Below, in pieces: positions 1 to 7,703 of a stretch of DNA of 64,000 nt. The DNA is from Pseudomonas frederiksbergensis (GTDB lineage Bacteria > Pseudomonadota > Gammaproteobacteria > Pseudomonadales > Pseudomonadaceae): assembly GCF_000802155.2 (NCBI RefSeq), contig NZ_JQGJ02000008.1, forward strand, positions 1 to 64,000. Reading direction: 5' to 3'. The notes beneath the pieces were generated by a model. That model saw only the letters and a list, made by a program, of their open reading frames with translations. It ran no database searches and was not told the DNA's origin. A program made the translations under genes and the position numbers. Position 1 is the stretch's first letter. Each line of letters begins with the position of its first letter.

Positions 1-379
1 GGGTACCACGCTCATGGCGCGTGGCGTGTTGTTGTCGAGGGGAACCAGAGTGGCGCAGGGCGAAGGGCAGATACCATAGGTAAACCGCCCGTTCTGAATA
101 TTCAGAAGCATCCTATAAAGGGGCTTTCCTATTCCTTAGGAAGTTGCCTACAGATCGCCGATTGCCTGGGGAAATAACTGGGCAGGGGAGGGTTAGTAGC
201 CATCTGTCGTCCTCCCTCAGCCAGAAGTGAACTTGCCGCTCGCTGATGTCTCCGAGCAGAAGGACCATCCAGCCTGCTGGCGACTACAAGCCATCGGTCC
301 AGCCGCTGATGGGGCCGCGTACAAAGCGTTGTGGCTCTTGCAGAGTGACGAATCCGGCATATTTTTAAGGGACTAAACC
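1..379. other. Non-coding upstream region of the RTX gene
   Basis: No convincing gene is seen here. Short open frames exist on both strands but lack ribosome sites and family resemblance. The region holds a perfect 16-bp palindrome at 92-107. The AAGGGA ribosome site of the gene at 380 lies near 367-373. The leader between palindrome and start codon is about 270 bases, longer than usual for this genome. Confidence 0.5.
92..107. promoter_or_regulatory. 16-bp perfect palindrome, possible operator
   Basis: TTCTGAATATTCAGAA is identical to its own reverse complement. It sits about 270 bases before the RTX gene, in AT-richer DNA than its surroundings. A dimeric regulator site is an inference; I do not recognise the motif. 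Confidence 0.3.
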
Positions 380-2455
380 ATGACAACCTTCGATAGCACG
401 AAAGTGGATTCCCATACCGTGAGAACGGGCCCCGGCACTGTCCAGGTCGACCTCACCGGCCAGCTCGATGATGCCCAGAGCATCATTATCCAGCCCGATG
501 GCAAGATACTGATTGGCGGCTATACCGAATACCTGGCATGGGGCTATCCCGGGGCGCCAGGCGAGGAAAGCTACGGCTACGAACAGAGTCATTCCGTCAT
601 TCGCCTGAATGCAGACGGAAGCCTGGACACCCGCTTTCATGACGGCGGCGTCGATATCGTACCTGCCGCGACCGCCCCAGCCTCCCGCTACGAGCTGACG
701 GCGGTGCAGCCCGACGGCAAGGTGCTCGTCGCCGTGGCGCTGAACACCGGCGTACAGGTGGAGCGCCTCAACAGCGATGGGACACGCGATACCGGCTTTG
801 GCCAGAACGGCGTCGTGACTATAGCCATCAGCCATGATTTCAAGGACATCGATCTGACGGCCAATATGGATGGCACCTTCCAAGTCAGTGCCCGTGGCTT
901 TGACCAGGCCAGCGTGACCAAGATGGGTAGTGACGGCACCTTGGTCGACGGCTTTGGCAACCATGGCGTGTTGAATGTCGATATCCCTGAAGACCCACTC
1001 TTCAACGGTGGAATCTCCACTGCGGTCCAGGCAGACGGAAGTGTCGTGGTCGGGGCTGCCTACAATGCCGCTGGTGTAGGCGATCCGACGTTCGCCCTGC
1101 AGCGTTTCGAGCCTGACGGTCAATTGGACACCCGCTTTGGCGACAACGGTGTCCTGCAGTTAAGCGCTGCCATGGGGTTTGGTGAAGACTCGGTGGTGAC
1201 CGTGCAGGCTGATGGCAAGGTCATCGTCATGGGCCATGGCGCAGGCGATAGCGTGGCGACTGTAGCTCGGCTTAACGCTGATGGCTCCTTCGACACCAGC
1301 TTCGGCACCGGTGGCACGGTGAGCTTCGACGCCGATACGCCCGTGGCTTTGACGGTACAGGCAGATGGCAGGATCGTGGCTGCCGGCACAAGCAATGGGA
1401 ATTTCAGCATCATCCGCCTGAACGCCGACGGCAGCCTGGACACCGGCTTTGGCAGCCAGGACGGCAAGCTCCATGTGGAGGGCTTCGCGGGTGAGGAAAT
1501 CCTGCGGGGCACCAATGCCGCCGAAATCATCCACGGCCTGGCGGGGGATGATGTACTTCAAGGCGACGGTGGGCGCGATGTTCTGCAAGGTGGCGCTGGC
1601 GCGGACGTCTTCCGCTTTACCGAACCAGGCGACAGCTTCCGCACGGCCGCGCTGAACAGCAGCGACCGAATCCAGGATTTTGACGTTGCTGAGGACCGTA
1701 TCGATTTGATTGACCTGGGCTTCACCGGGATTGGCGACGGCCATGACGGCACCTTGGCCATCCAGGTCAGCGCGGATGGCGCCCGTACCTACCTCAAGAG
1801 CTATGACGCCGATGCCGCTGGGCAACGCTTCGAGCTGGCCTTGGACGGCAATCTCGCAGGGCAATTGAACAGCACCCATCTGGTGTTCACCGCGCCCACT
1901 CTTGAAGGTGCGTCTGCCAACGATACGATCACCGGTTCTGCCTTATCGGAAGTCATCCATGGCCTGGCAGGCAACGACCGTATCAACGGCGGCGCTGGAG
2001 CGGATGTCATCATCGGCGGCGCGGGTGCCGACCGTCTCAATGGCGGAGACAGGGTCGATATTTCCTTGTGGACCGACAACCGAGAGAACGCCGACGTGTT
2101 CCGCTATCTCTCGACCGAAGACAGCTACCGTACCGAAACCCAGAGCTTTGCCGACCTTATCGAAGGCTTTACGGTTGACGACAAGATCGATGTTTCGGCC
2201 TTGGGCTATACCGGCTTCGGAGAGGGTACGGACACTACGCTGAAGATGATTTACAACGCGCAATTGGATCGCACTTATCTGAAGGATACGCAAGCGGACG
2301 CCCAAGGCCATTCGTTCCAGATTGCGCTTGCCGGGGACTGGCGGGAAAGTCTTGGCGAAGACAACATGGTCTTTGCGCCCGCAGCCGCTCCCGACGCCGA
2401 GTTAGGCCTGATTGGGCTAGCGCCAGACGTCGATCAATGGCATTTGCTGAGTTGA
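380..2455 (+). CDS. Delta-60 repeat / RTX calcium-binding secreted protein
   Basis: A 691-residue protein of two halves. Residues about 30-375 hold six delta-60-type repeats, each with a QxDGK/R...G strand and an LNxDGSLDTxFG strand; these form beta-propeller-like folds. Residues about 375-490 and 510-665 are two RTX modules: glycine/aspartate nonapeptides (GLAGDDVLQG, GGAGADV), then a block starting ADVFRF/ADVFRY that resembles the R-modules of secreted alginate C5-epimerases and the serralysin C-terminal domain. There is no Sec signal peptide and the C-terminus is short and hydrophobic (HLLS), both usual for type I secretion substrates. No type I transporter is in the window. The start follows an AAGGGA ribosome site. 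No catalytic domain was recognised, so an adhesin or surface role is only a guess. Confidence 0.85.
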   Translation: MTTFDSTKVDSHTVRTGPGTVQVDLTGQLDDAQSIIIQPDGKILIGGYTEYLAWGYPGAPGEESYGYEQSHSVIRLNADGSLDTRFHDGGVDIVPAATAPASRYELTAVQPDGKVLVAVALNTGVQVERLNSDGTRDTGFGQNGVVTIAISHDFKDIDLTANMDGTFQVSARGFDQASVTKMGSDGTLVDGFGNHGVLNVDIPEDPLFNGGISTAVQADGSVVVGAAYNAAGVGDPTFALQRFEPDGQLDTRFGDNGVLQLSAAMGFGEDSVVTVQADGKVIVMGHGAGDSVATVARLNADGSFDTSFGTGGTVSFDADTPVALTVQADGRIVAAGTSNGNFSIIRLNADGSLDTGFGSQDGKLHVEGFAGEEILRGTNAAEIIHGLAGDDVLQGDGGRDVLQGGAGADVFRFTEPGDSFRTAALNSSDRIQDFDVAEDRIDLIDLGFTGIGDGHDGTLAIQVSADGARTYLKSYDADAAGQRFELALDGNLAGQLNSTHLVFTAPTLEGASANDTITGSALSEVIHGLAGNDRINGGAGADVIIGGAGADRLNGGDRVDISLWTDNRENADVFRYLSTEDSYRTETQSFADLIEGFTVDDKIDVSALGYTGFGEGTDTTLKMIYNAQLDRTYLKDTQADAQGHSFQIALAGDWRESLGEDNMVFAPAAAPDAELGLIGLAPDVDQWHLLS

Positions 2456-2461
2456 CGCCCA

Positions 2462-2507
2462 CAAAAAAACCGCGTGGCAGGCAGGTGCTGCCACGCGGGT
2501 TTTTTTT
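2462..2507. terminator. Bidirectional rho-independent terminator
   Basis: The arms CCGCGTGGCAG and CTGCCACGCGG are flanked by an A-tract on the left and a T-tract on the right. It lies between the convergent RTX gene and ychF and can serve both. Confidence 0.9.
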
Positions 2508-2510
2508 AGT

Positions 2511-3611
2511 TCATACGTTAAAGCGGAAGTGCATCACGTCGCCGTCCTTGACGACGTATTCCTTGCCTTCCAGGCGCCATTTACCGGCTTCCTTGGCGCC
2601 CGCTTCGCCCTTGTACTGGATGAAATCCGAGTAGGCGATGACTTCGGCGCGGATGAAGCCTTTCTCGAAGTCGGTGTGGATGACGCCGGCGGCTTGTGGA
2701 GCGGTGGCACCCACGCGAACGGTCCAGGCGCGGACTTCTTCGACACCGGCGGTGAAGTAGGTCTGCAAGTGGAGCATTTCGTAGCCGGCGCGAATCACTC
2801 GGTTCAGGCCTGGCTCTTCCAGGCCCAGGGCCTCGAGGAACATGTCTTTCTCTTCACCGTCGTCCAGTTCGGCGATTTCCGCTTCGATCTTGTTGCAGAC
2901 CGGAACGACCATGGCACCTTCTTCTTCGGCAATGGCCTTGACCACGTCCAGGTGCGGGTTGTTCTCGAAACCGTCTTCGGCGACGTTGGCGATGTACATG
3001 ACCGGCTTGGTGGTCAATAGGTGGAAACCCTTGATCACCTGCTTTTCGTCGGTGCTCATGTTCTTCATCAGGCTGCGCGCAGGCTTGCCTTCGGTGAAGT
3101 GGGCGATCAACTGCTCCAGCAGGCCCTTCTGAACGACCGCGTCCTTGTCGCCACCCTTGGCGTTGCGGGCCACTTTCTGCAGCTGTTTCTCGCAACTGTC
3201 GAGGTCGGCGAAGATCAGTTCCAGGTCGATAATCTCGATGTCGCGTTTCGGGTCGACGCTGTTGGAAACGTGAATCACGTTCTCGTCTTCGAAGCAGCGC
3301 ACCACGTGGGCGATGGCATCGGTTTCACGAATGTTGGCCAGGAACTTGTTGCCCAGGCCTTCGCCTTTCGACGCACCAGCCACCAGGCCGGCGATGTCGA
3401 CGAATTCCATGGTGGTCGGCAGGATGCGCTTGGGGTTGACGATGGCGGCCAAGGCTTCCAGGCGCGGATCGGGCATCGGCACGATGCCGCTGTTCGGCTC
3501 GATGGTGCAGAAGGGGAAGTTCTCGGCCGCGATACCGGATTTGGTCAGGGCGTTGAACAGGGTGGACTTGCCGACGTTAGGCAGGCCGACGATGCCGCAA
3601 TTGAATCCCAT
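2511..3611 (-). CDS. ychF: Redox-regulated ATPase/GTPase YchF
   Basis: This 366-residue Obg-family P-loop protein binds ATP and associates with ribosomes. The N-terminus carries the G1 loop GLPNVGKST, then a DIAGLV switch (G3) and a degenerate G4 (CNKIEAE) typical of ATP-preferring YchF. The C-terminus ends in the TGS-like segment of the family (YKGEAGAKEAGKWR...). Length is as expected. The start follows a GGGGAAA ribosome site. It lies 22 bases after pth on the same strand, the order conserved in pseudomonads. Confidence 0.97.
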   Translation of the reverse strand: MGFNCGIVGLPNVGKSTLFNALTKSGIAAENFPFCTIEPNSGIVPMPDPRLEALAAIVNPKRILPTTMEFVDIAGLVAGASKGEGLGNKFLANIRETDAIAHVVRCFEDENVIHVSNSVDPKRDIEIIDLELIFADLDSCEKQLQKVARNAKGGDKDAVVQKGLLEQLIAHFTEGKPARSLMKNMSTDEKQVIKGFHLLTTKPVMYIANVAEDGFENNPHLDVVKAIAEEEGAMVVPVCNKIEAEIAELDDGEEKDMFLEALGLEEPGLNRVIRAGYEMLHLQTYFTAGVEEVRAWTVRVGATAPQAAGVIHTDFEKGFIRAEVIAYSDFIQYKGEAGAKEAGKWRLEGKEYVVKDGDVMHFRFNV

Positions 3612-3633
3612 GGTGTTTCCCCTCGGATAAGTG

Positions 3634-4218
3634 TCAGGCCTTCTGGCTGTGCAGGTTTTTCATCGCGCGGTTCCATTCACCGGCGAGGATATCCGGCAGC
3701 ACGCCGAGGGCAAAGTCGATGCTGGCATCGAGTTTTTCCTGTTCGGCGCGAGGCGCACGACCCAGGACAAAGTTTGAAACCATACTGGCAACGCCCGGGT
3801 GGCCGATGCCGAGCCGCAGGCGGTGAAAGGTATTCTGATTACCCAGTTGCGCGATGATGTCGCGCAAGCCGTTGTGACCGCCATGGCCGCCGCCCTGCTT
3901 GAGCTTGGCAACGCCCGGAGGCAGGTCGAGTTCGTCGTGGGCCACCAGGATTTCTTCGGGCTTGATGCGAAAGAAACCGGCCAATGCCGCCACGGCTTGG
4001 CCGCTGCGGTTCATGTAGGTGGTGGGAATCAACAGGCGAACATCCTGACCCTGGTGTGAAAAACGCCCGGTCAGGCCGAAATACTTGCGATCGGCGGCCA
4101 GGCTGACGCCTTGGGCGTGCGCGATCCGCTCAACAAAAAGGGCCCCTGCGTTATGCCGGGTCTGTTCGTATTCAGCGCCTGGATTACCCAGGCCAACGAT
4201 CAGTTTTATGGCAGTCAC
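3634..4218 (-). CDS. pth: Peptidyl-tRNA hydrolase
   Basis: Pth releases tRNA from prematurely dropped peptidyl-tRNAs in the cytosol. The protein has the family N-terminus KLIVGLGNPGAEYEQTRHNAG, with the catalytic His in TRHNAG, plus TYMNRSG and the substrate loop GGGHGGHNGLRDI. I chose a GTG start at 4218 (194 residues). It has an AGGAAGG ribosome site nine bases upstream and gives the normal MTAIKLIVG beginning; an in-frame ATG at 4251 would add eleven atypical residues. It follows rplY and precedes ychF. Confidence 0.96.
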   Translation of the reverse strand: MTAIKLIVGLGNPGAEYEQTRHNAGALFVERIAHAQGVSLAADRKYFGLTGRFSHQGQDVRLLIPTTYMNRSGQAVAALAGFFRIKPEEILVAHDELDLPPGVAKLKQGGGHGGHNGLRDIIAQLGNQNTFHRLRLGIGHPGVASMVSNFVLGRAPRAEQEKLDASIDFALGVLPDILAGEWNRAMKNLHSQKA

Positions 4219-4384
4219 GATAGGGGCCCTTCCTGGAGTGGTGGTTAACATGTCGCGGTCAGACGGCGTGGCGACAACGAACGAAAATTGCGGATCTACA
4301 GTTAAGTAAACTTCGCGTTCTTGCCCGTTGTCTCGCTACGTTCCAGTCCGCGATGTTTCCGGTCACTCCGGCGACAGAGTGAAA

Positions 4385-4987
4385 TTACTCTGCAGCGCCT
4401 TCTTCAGTAGCTTCTGGAGCAACACGTGGAGCGTGGACGTTGGCAACAGCCTTGTCATCGCCGTGCGCCAGGGCAACAAACTCAACGCCTTTAGGAGCCT
4501 TGAGGTCGGACAGGTGAATGATCGTGCCGACTTCGGCGTCAGCCAGGTCGACTTCGATGAATTCAGGCAGGTCTTTCGGCAGGCAGGAAACTTCCAGCTC
4601 GGAAGTCACGTGCGAGATTTCGCCGCCTTTCTTGATCGGAGCAGCTTCGTTGATGAAGTGCACTGGAACGGTAGCGGTCAGTTTCTGGCCAGCGACGACG
4701 CGAATGAAGTCAGCGTGCATGATGAACTGCTTGGCCGGGTGACGCTGCATCGCTTTAACGATGACGTTTTGCTTCTTGCCATCAACGTTCAGCTCGATCA
4801 CGTGGCTGAAGGCAGCCTCGTCTTCGAACAGCTTGGCCACTTCTTTGGCCAGCATGGTGATGGACTCAGGGGCCTTGTCACCACCGTAGACAACGGCAGG
4901 AACCTGGCTGGCGAGACGACGCAGGCGGCGGCTCGCACCTTTCCCCAGGTCGGTACGCGCTTGGGCGTTCAGGATGAAATCGGTCAT
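4385..4987 (-). CDS. rplY: 50S ribosomal protein L25 (general stress protein Ctc type)
   Basis: This two-domain L25 of 200 residues binds 5S rRNA through its N-terminal domain and carries the C-terminal TL5 extension. It begins MTDFILNAQARTDLGKG, the standard Pseudomonas N-terminus, after a GGAG ribosome site, so the open frame upstream of 4987 is not coding and overlaps the prs terminator. It sits downstream of prs and upstream of pth. Confidence 0.96.
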   Translation of the reverse strand: MTDFILNAQARTDLGKGASRRLRRLASQVPAVVYGGDKAPESITMLAKEVAKLFEDEAAFSHVIELNVDGKKQNVIVKAMQRHPAKQFIMHADFIRVVAGQKLTATVPVHFINEAAPIKKGGEISHVTSELEVSCLPKDLPEFIEVDLADAEVGTIIHLSDLKAPKGVEFVALAHGDDKAVANVHAPRVAPEATEEGAAE

Positions 4988-5050
4988 GTTGTTTCTCCAA
5001 AATAGCCATATCCGAGAGGCGTCTGCGACCGACGCCAAAGCGGTATGGGC

Positions 5051-5094
5051 AAAAAAGCCCCGCCCCAACATGAGTGTTGGGGCGGGGCGCTTTT
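5051..5094 (-). terminator. prs terminator
   Basis: Two perfect 14-bp arms (GCCCCGCCCCAACA and its complement) surround a 4-base loop, followed on the minus strand by six T residues. It lies 34 bases after the prs stop and before rplY. Confidence 0.92.
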
Positions 5095-5127
5095 CGTCAA
5101 CGAGATATCCAGGAAAGGGCAGGGCCC

Positions 5128-6069
5128 TTAACGGAACATCGCACTGATCGATTCTTCATTGCTGATGCGGCGAACCGCCTCGGCAACCACTGGTGCGATA
5201 TCCAATTGACGGATGCGCGCACAAGCTTGTGCTGCAGCGGACAGCGGGATGGTGTTCGTCACCACCAGCTCGTCCAGCACGGAATTTTCAATATTTTCGA
5301 TCGCTCGACCCGACAGCACAGGGTGTGTGCAGTAGGCAAAGACCTTGGCAGCACCATGCTCTTTCAGGGCCTTGGCCGCGTGGCACAGGGTGCCGGCGGT
5401 ATCGACCATGTCGTCGACCAGGATACAGGTACGCCCTTCGACGTCGCCGATGATGTGCATCACTTCGGAGTGATTTGCCTTCTCACGGCGTTTGTCGATG
5501 ATACCCAGATCCACGCCCAGGGATTTGGCAACGGCCCGTGCACGCACGACGCCGCCAATGTCCGGGGACACGATCATGAGGTTTTCGAAGCGCTGATCTT
5601 CAATGTCATCCACCAGGACGGGGGAGCCGTAGATGTTATCCACGGGAATATCGAAGAAGCCCTGGATCTGGTCAGCATGCAGATCGACCGTCAGTACCCG
5701 ATCGATGCCGACCACGGTCAGCATATCGGCAACGACTTTCGCGCTGATAGCCACGCGTGCGGAACGCGGGCGGCGATCCTGGCGGGCATAACCAAAGTAA
5801 GGAATAACAGCAGTAATACGAGTAGCCGAGGAGCGGCGGAAGGCATCAGCCATCACGACGAGTTCCATCAGGTTATCGTTGGTCGGGGCGCAAGTCGGCT
5901 GAATAATGAAGACGTCTTTACCGCGAACGTTTTCATTGATCTCGGCAGTAATTTCGCCGTCGGAGAATTTACCGACAGAGATGTCACCGAGAGGGATATG
6001 CAGCTGACGTACTACACGCCGAGCCAGATCGGGGTTAGCGTTCCCCGTAAAGACCATCATCTTGGACAC
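5128..6069 (-). CDS. prs: Ribose-phosphate pyrophosphokinase
   Basis: Prs makes PRPP from ribose 5-phosphate and ATP, feeding purine, pyrimidine, His and Trp synthesis and the salvage enzymes Upp and Hpt elsewhere in this window. Visible motifs are the ATP/flexible loop region YFGYARQDRR, the metal-binding VDLHADQIQGFF, and the PRPP loop LVDDMVDTAGTL. A GTG start at 6069 gives 313 residues starting VSKMMVFTG, the P. aeruginosa length. The longer ATG frame runs back into the tRNA gene and is not used. Confidence 0.96.
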   Translation of the reverse strand: MSKMMVFTGNANPDLARRVVRQLHIPLGDISVGKFSDGEITAEINENVRGKDVFIIQPTCAPTNDNLMELVVMADAFRRSSATRITAVIPYFGYARQDRRPRSARVAISAKVVADMLTVVGIDRVLTVDLHADQIQGFFDIPVDNIYGSPVLVDDIEDQRFENLMIVSPDIGGVVRARAVAKSLGVDLGIIDKRREKANHSEVMHIIGDVEGRTCILVDDMVDTAGTLCHAAKALKEHGAAKVFAYCTHPVLSGRAIENIENSVLDELVVTNTIPLSAAAQACARIRQLDIAPVVAEAVRRISNEESISAMFR

Positions 6070-6116
6070 GCGCAGTACCTGAAGGCTGAGGGTATACCTG
6101 GATGAGTATAGGAAAA

Positions 6117-6191
6117 TGGCAGGGGCGGCTGGATTCGAACCAACGCATGGCAGGATCAAAACCTGCTGCCTTACCGCTTGGCGACGCCCCT
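6117..6191 (-). tRNA. tRNA-Gln (anticodon TTG)
   Basis: On the minus strand the acceptor stem AGGGGCG/CGCCCCT encloses a D arm, an anticodon arm with loop TTTTGAT (anticodon TTG), and a TTCGAAT T-loop. The gene ends with an encoded CCA. It is 75 nt long and lies between ispE and prs. Confidence 0.97.
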
Positions 6192-6228
6192 GTATCTGTT
6201 GCTGCGAGTGCCCAGCACTCGATTCCTT

Positions 6229-7080
6229 TTAGAGCAGACTTTGCAGCTTGCGATGCAACATCGAAACGTTGCTTCCTTTCGCTACAAACCCTGTAAGGGT
6301 CTCTGTAAGAAGGGCCGAGACTTTATCAGCTTCAGCTTTGCTTGGGAAGCCCCCAAACACACAACTTCCAGTTCCGGTGAGTTTTGCTTCGGTAAATTTA
6401 CCTAACAAATTCAATGCGTTACGAACATCTGGGTAACGCCTTGCTACCACCGGTAAGCAGTCATTTCGACTGTTTCCCTTGGGAACGGGGCGCACTTTAA
6501 TGGGAGGAGAGTTACGTGTCAACAGTGGATCTGAAAAAATTTCTGCTGTACTTACAGATACTTGCGGCACCAGCACCAAGTACCAAGGTTCCTCGGGCTC
6601 CACCGGTGTGAGTTTTTCCCCGACGCCCTCGGCGAAAGCCGCGTGGCCACGCACGAAAACCGGCACGTCGGCGCCCAGCGAAAGCCCCAGCGCCGCGAGG
6701 CGATCCATGTCCCAGCCCAGTTGCCAGAGATGATTGAGGCCCAGCAGCGTCGTTGCCGCATTCGAGCTGCCGCCACCGATCCCGCCGCCCATGGGCAGGA
6801 TTTTTTCGATCCAGATGTCGATGCCCAGCGAAGAACCGGATTGCTCTTGGAGTTTCTTTGCGGCCTTGACGATCAGATTGCTGTCGTGGGGAACGCCGTC
6901 GAATTCGGTGTGCAAATGAATCACACCGTCATCGCGCACGGCGAAGGTGATTTCGTCGCCGTAGTCCAGGAACTGGAAAATCGTTTGCAGCTCGTGATAA
7001 CCGTCCGGGCGTCGGCCAAGGATGTGCAGCATCAGGTTGAGCTTGGCCGGGGAGGGCAGGGTCAGGCGTGGAGCGGTCAT
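6229..7080 (-). CDS. ispE: 4-diphosphocytidyl-2-C-methyl-D-erythritol kinase
   Basis: IspE phosphorylates CDP-methylerythritol in the non-mevalonate isoprenoid pathway. The 283-residue GHMP kinase shows the N-terminal PSPAKLNLMLHILGRRPDGYHEL motif block, the ATP loop LPMGGGIGGGSSNAATTL, and a C-terminal LTGTGSCVFG. It starts one base after the lolB stop codon, so the two are likely co-transcribed and translationally coupled. This order is conserved in gamma-proteobacteria. Confidence 0.97.
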   Translation of the reverse strand: MTAPRLTLPSPAKLNLMLHILGRRPDGYHELQTIFQFLDYGDEITFAVRDDGVIHLHTEFDGVPHDSNLIVKAAKKLQEQSGSSLGIDIWIEKILPMGGGIGGGSSNAATTLLGLNHLWQLGWDMDRLAALGLSLGADVPVFVRGHAAFAEGVGEKLTPVEPEEPWYLVLVPQVSVSTAEIFSDPLLTRNSPPIKVRPVPKGNSRNDCLPVVARRYPDVRNALNLLGKFTEAKLTGTGSCVFGGFPSKAEADKVSALLTETLTGFVAKGSNVSMLHRKLQSLL

Positions 7081-7081
7081 G

Positions 7082-7699
7082 TCATTGCCCCAGCTTGCGC
7101 GGCTGCCATTGCTTGATCACCAGCGTGACGTCGAGGTTGCTGCCGTGCAGCTTGATGCGCTCGGGCAACCAATAGCCGTTTTGTTCGGCATAGCTCAGGT
7201 ATTCGATCTGCCAGTCGTCCTGCTCCAGGTTCGACAAGCGACTGTCGGCGTCCAGCGTCAGGCGGCTCTTGCTGTCCGGTGCGGGGAGGCCGCGGACCCA
7301 CCAGGTCAGGTGGGATACCGGCAGTTTCCAGCCCAGTTGTTCTTCCAGCAGCACTTCGGGGCTGGGCGCCTCGTAGCGTCCCTGGTTGGCGACTTCCAGC
7401 GAAACCTGTCCCGGCCGGCCGGTCAACCGCGCCGCGCCGCGCCCCAGTGGGCCCGACAGGCGTATGTCGTAGTAATCCTGGCGCTGTAGCCAGAACAAGG
7501 TACCGCTGCCAGAGTCTTTAGGTGCGCGAATGCCGATCTTTCCGTCTATCTGCCAGCCGTCGAGGCCGCTGAGCTGTTCTTTGTGCTCGCGCCACTGGGC
7601 CGGGTTGCCATGGCCCTGGACGGATTCTCGGGCGCCGAAGCCCGCGCAACCGGCGAGCAGGGCGATGAAGCTGAAAATAATGAAGTGGCGCACAAACAT
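7082..7699 (-). CDS. lolB: Outer-membrane lipoprotein receptor LolB
   Basis: LolB accepts lipoproteins from the LolA carrier and inserts them into the outer membrane. The 205-residue precursor has a hydrophobic signal with lipobox LLAGC (Cys about residue 18), followed by the LolB beta-barrel half with GWQIDGKIGIRAP. It lies between the TPR lipoprotein gene (4 bases away) and ispE, divergent from hemA, a widely conserved arrangement. Confidence 0.95.
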   Translation of the reverse strand: MFVRHFIIFSFIALLAGCAGFGARESVQGHGNPAQWREHKEQLSGLDGWQIDGKIGIRAPKDSGSGTLFWLQRQDYYDIRLSGPLGRGAARLTGRPGQVSLEVANQGRYEAPSPEVLLEEQLGWKLPVSHLTWWVRGLPAPDSKSRLTLDADSRLSNLEQDDWQIEYLSYAEQNGYWLPERIKLHGSNLDVTLVIKQWQPRKLGQ

Positions 7700-7703
7700 A
7701 ATC

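Noticed and set aside
380..2455. Alginate C5-epimerase
   Set aside because: Only R-module-like RTX units are present; the catalytic A-module is absent.
6070..6159. N-terminal extension of prs to ATG 6159
   Set aside because: It runs into tRNA-Gln; the GTG at 6069 gives the standard 313-residue enzyme.
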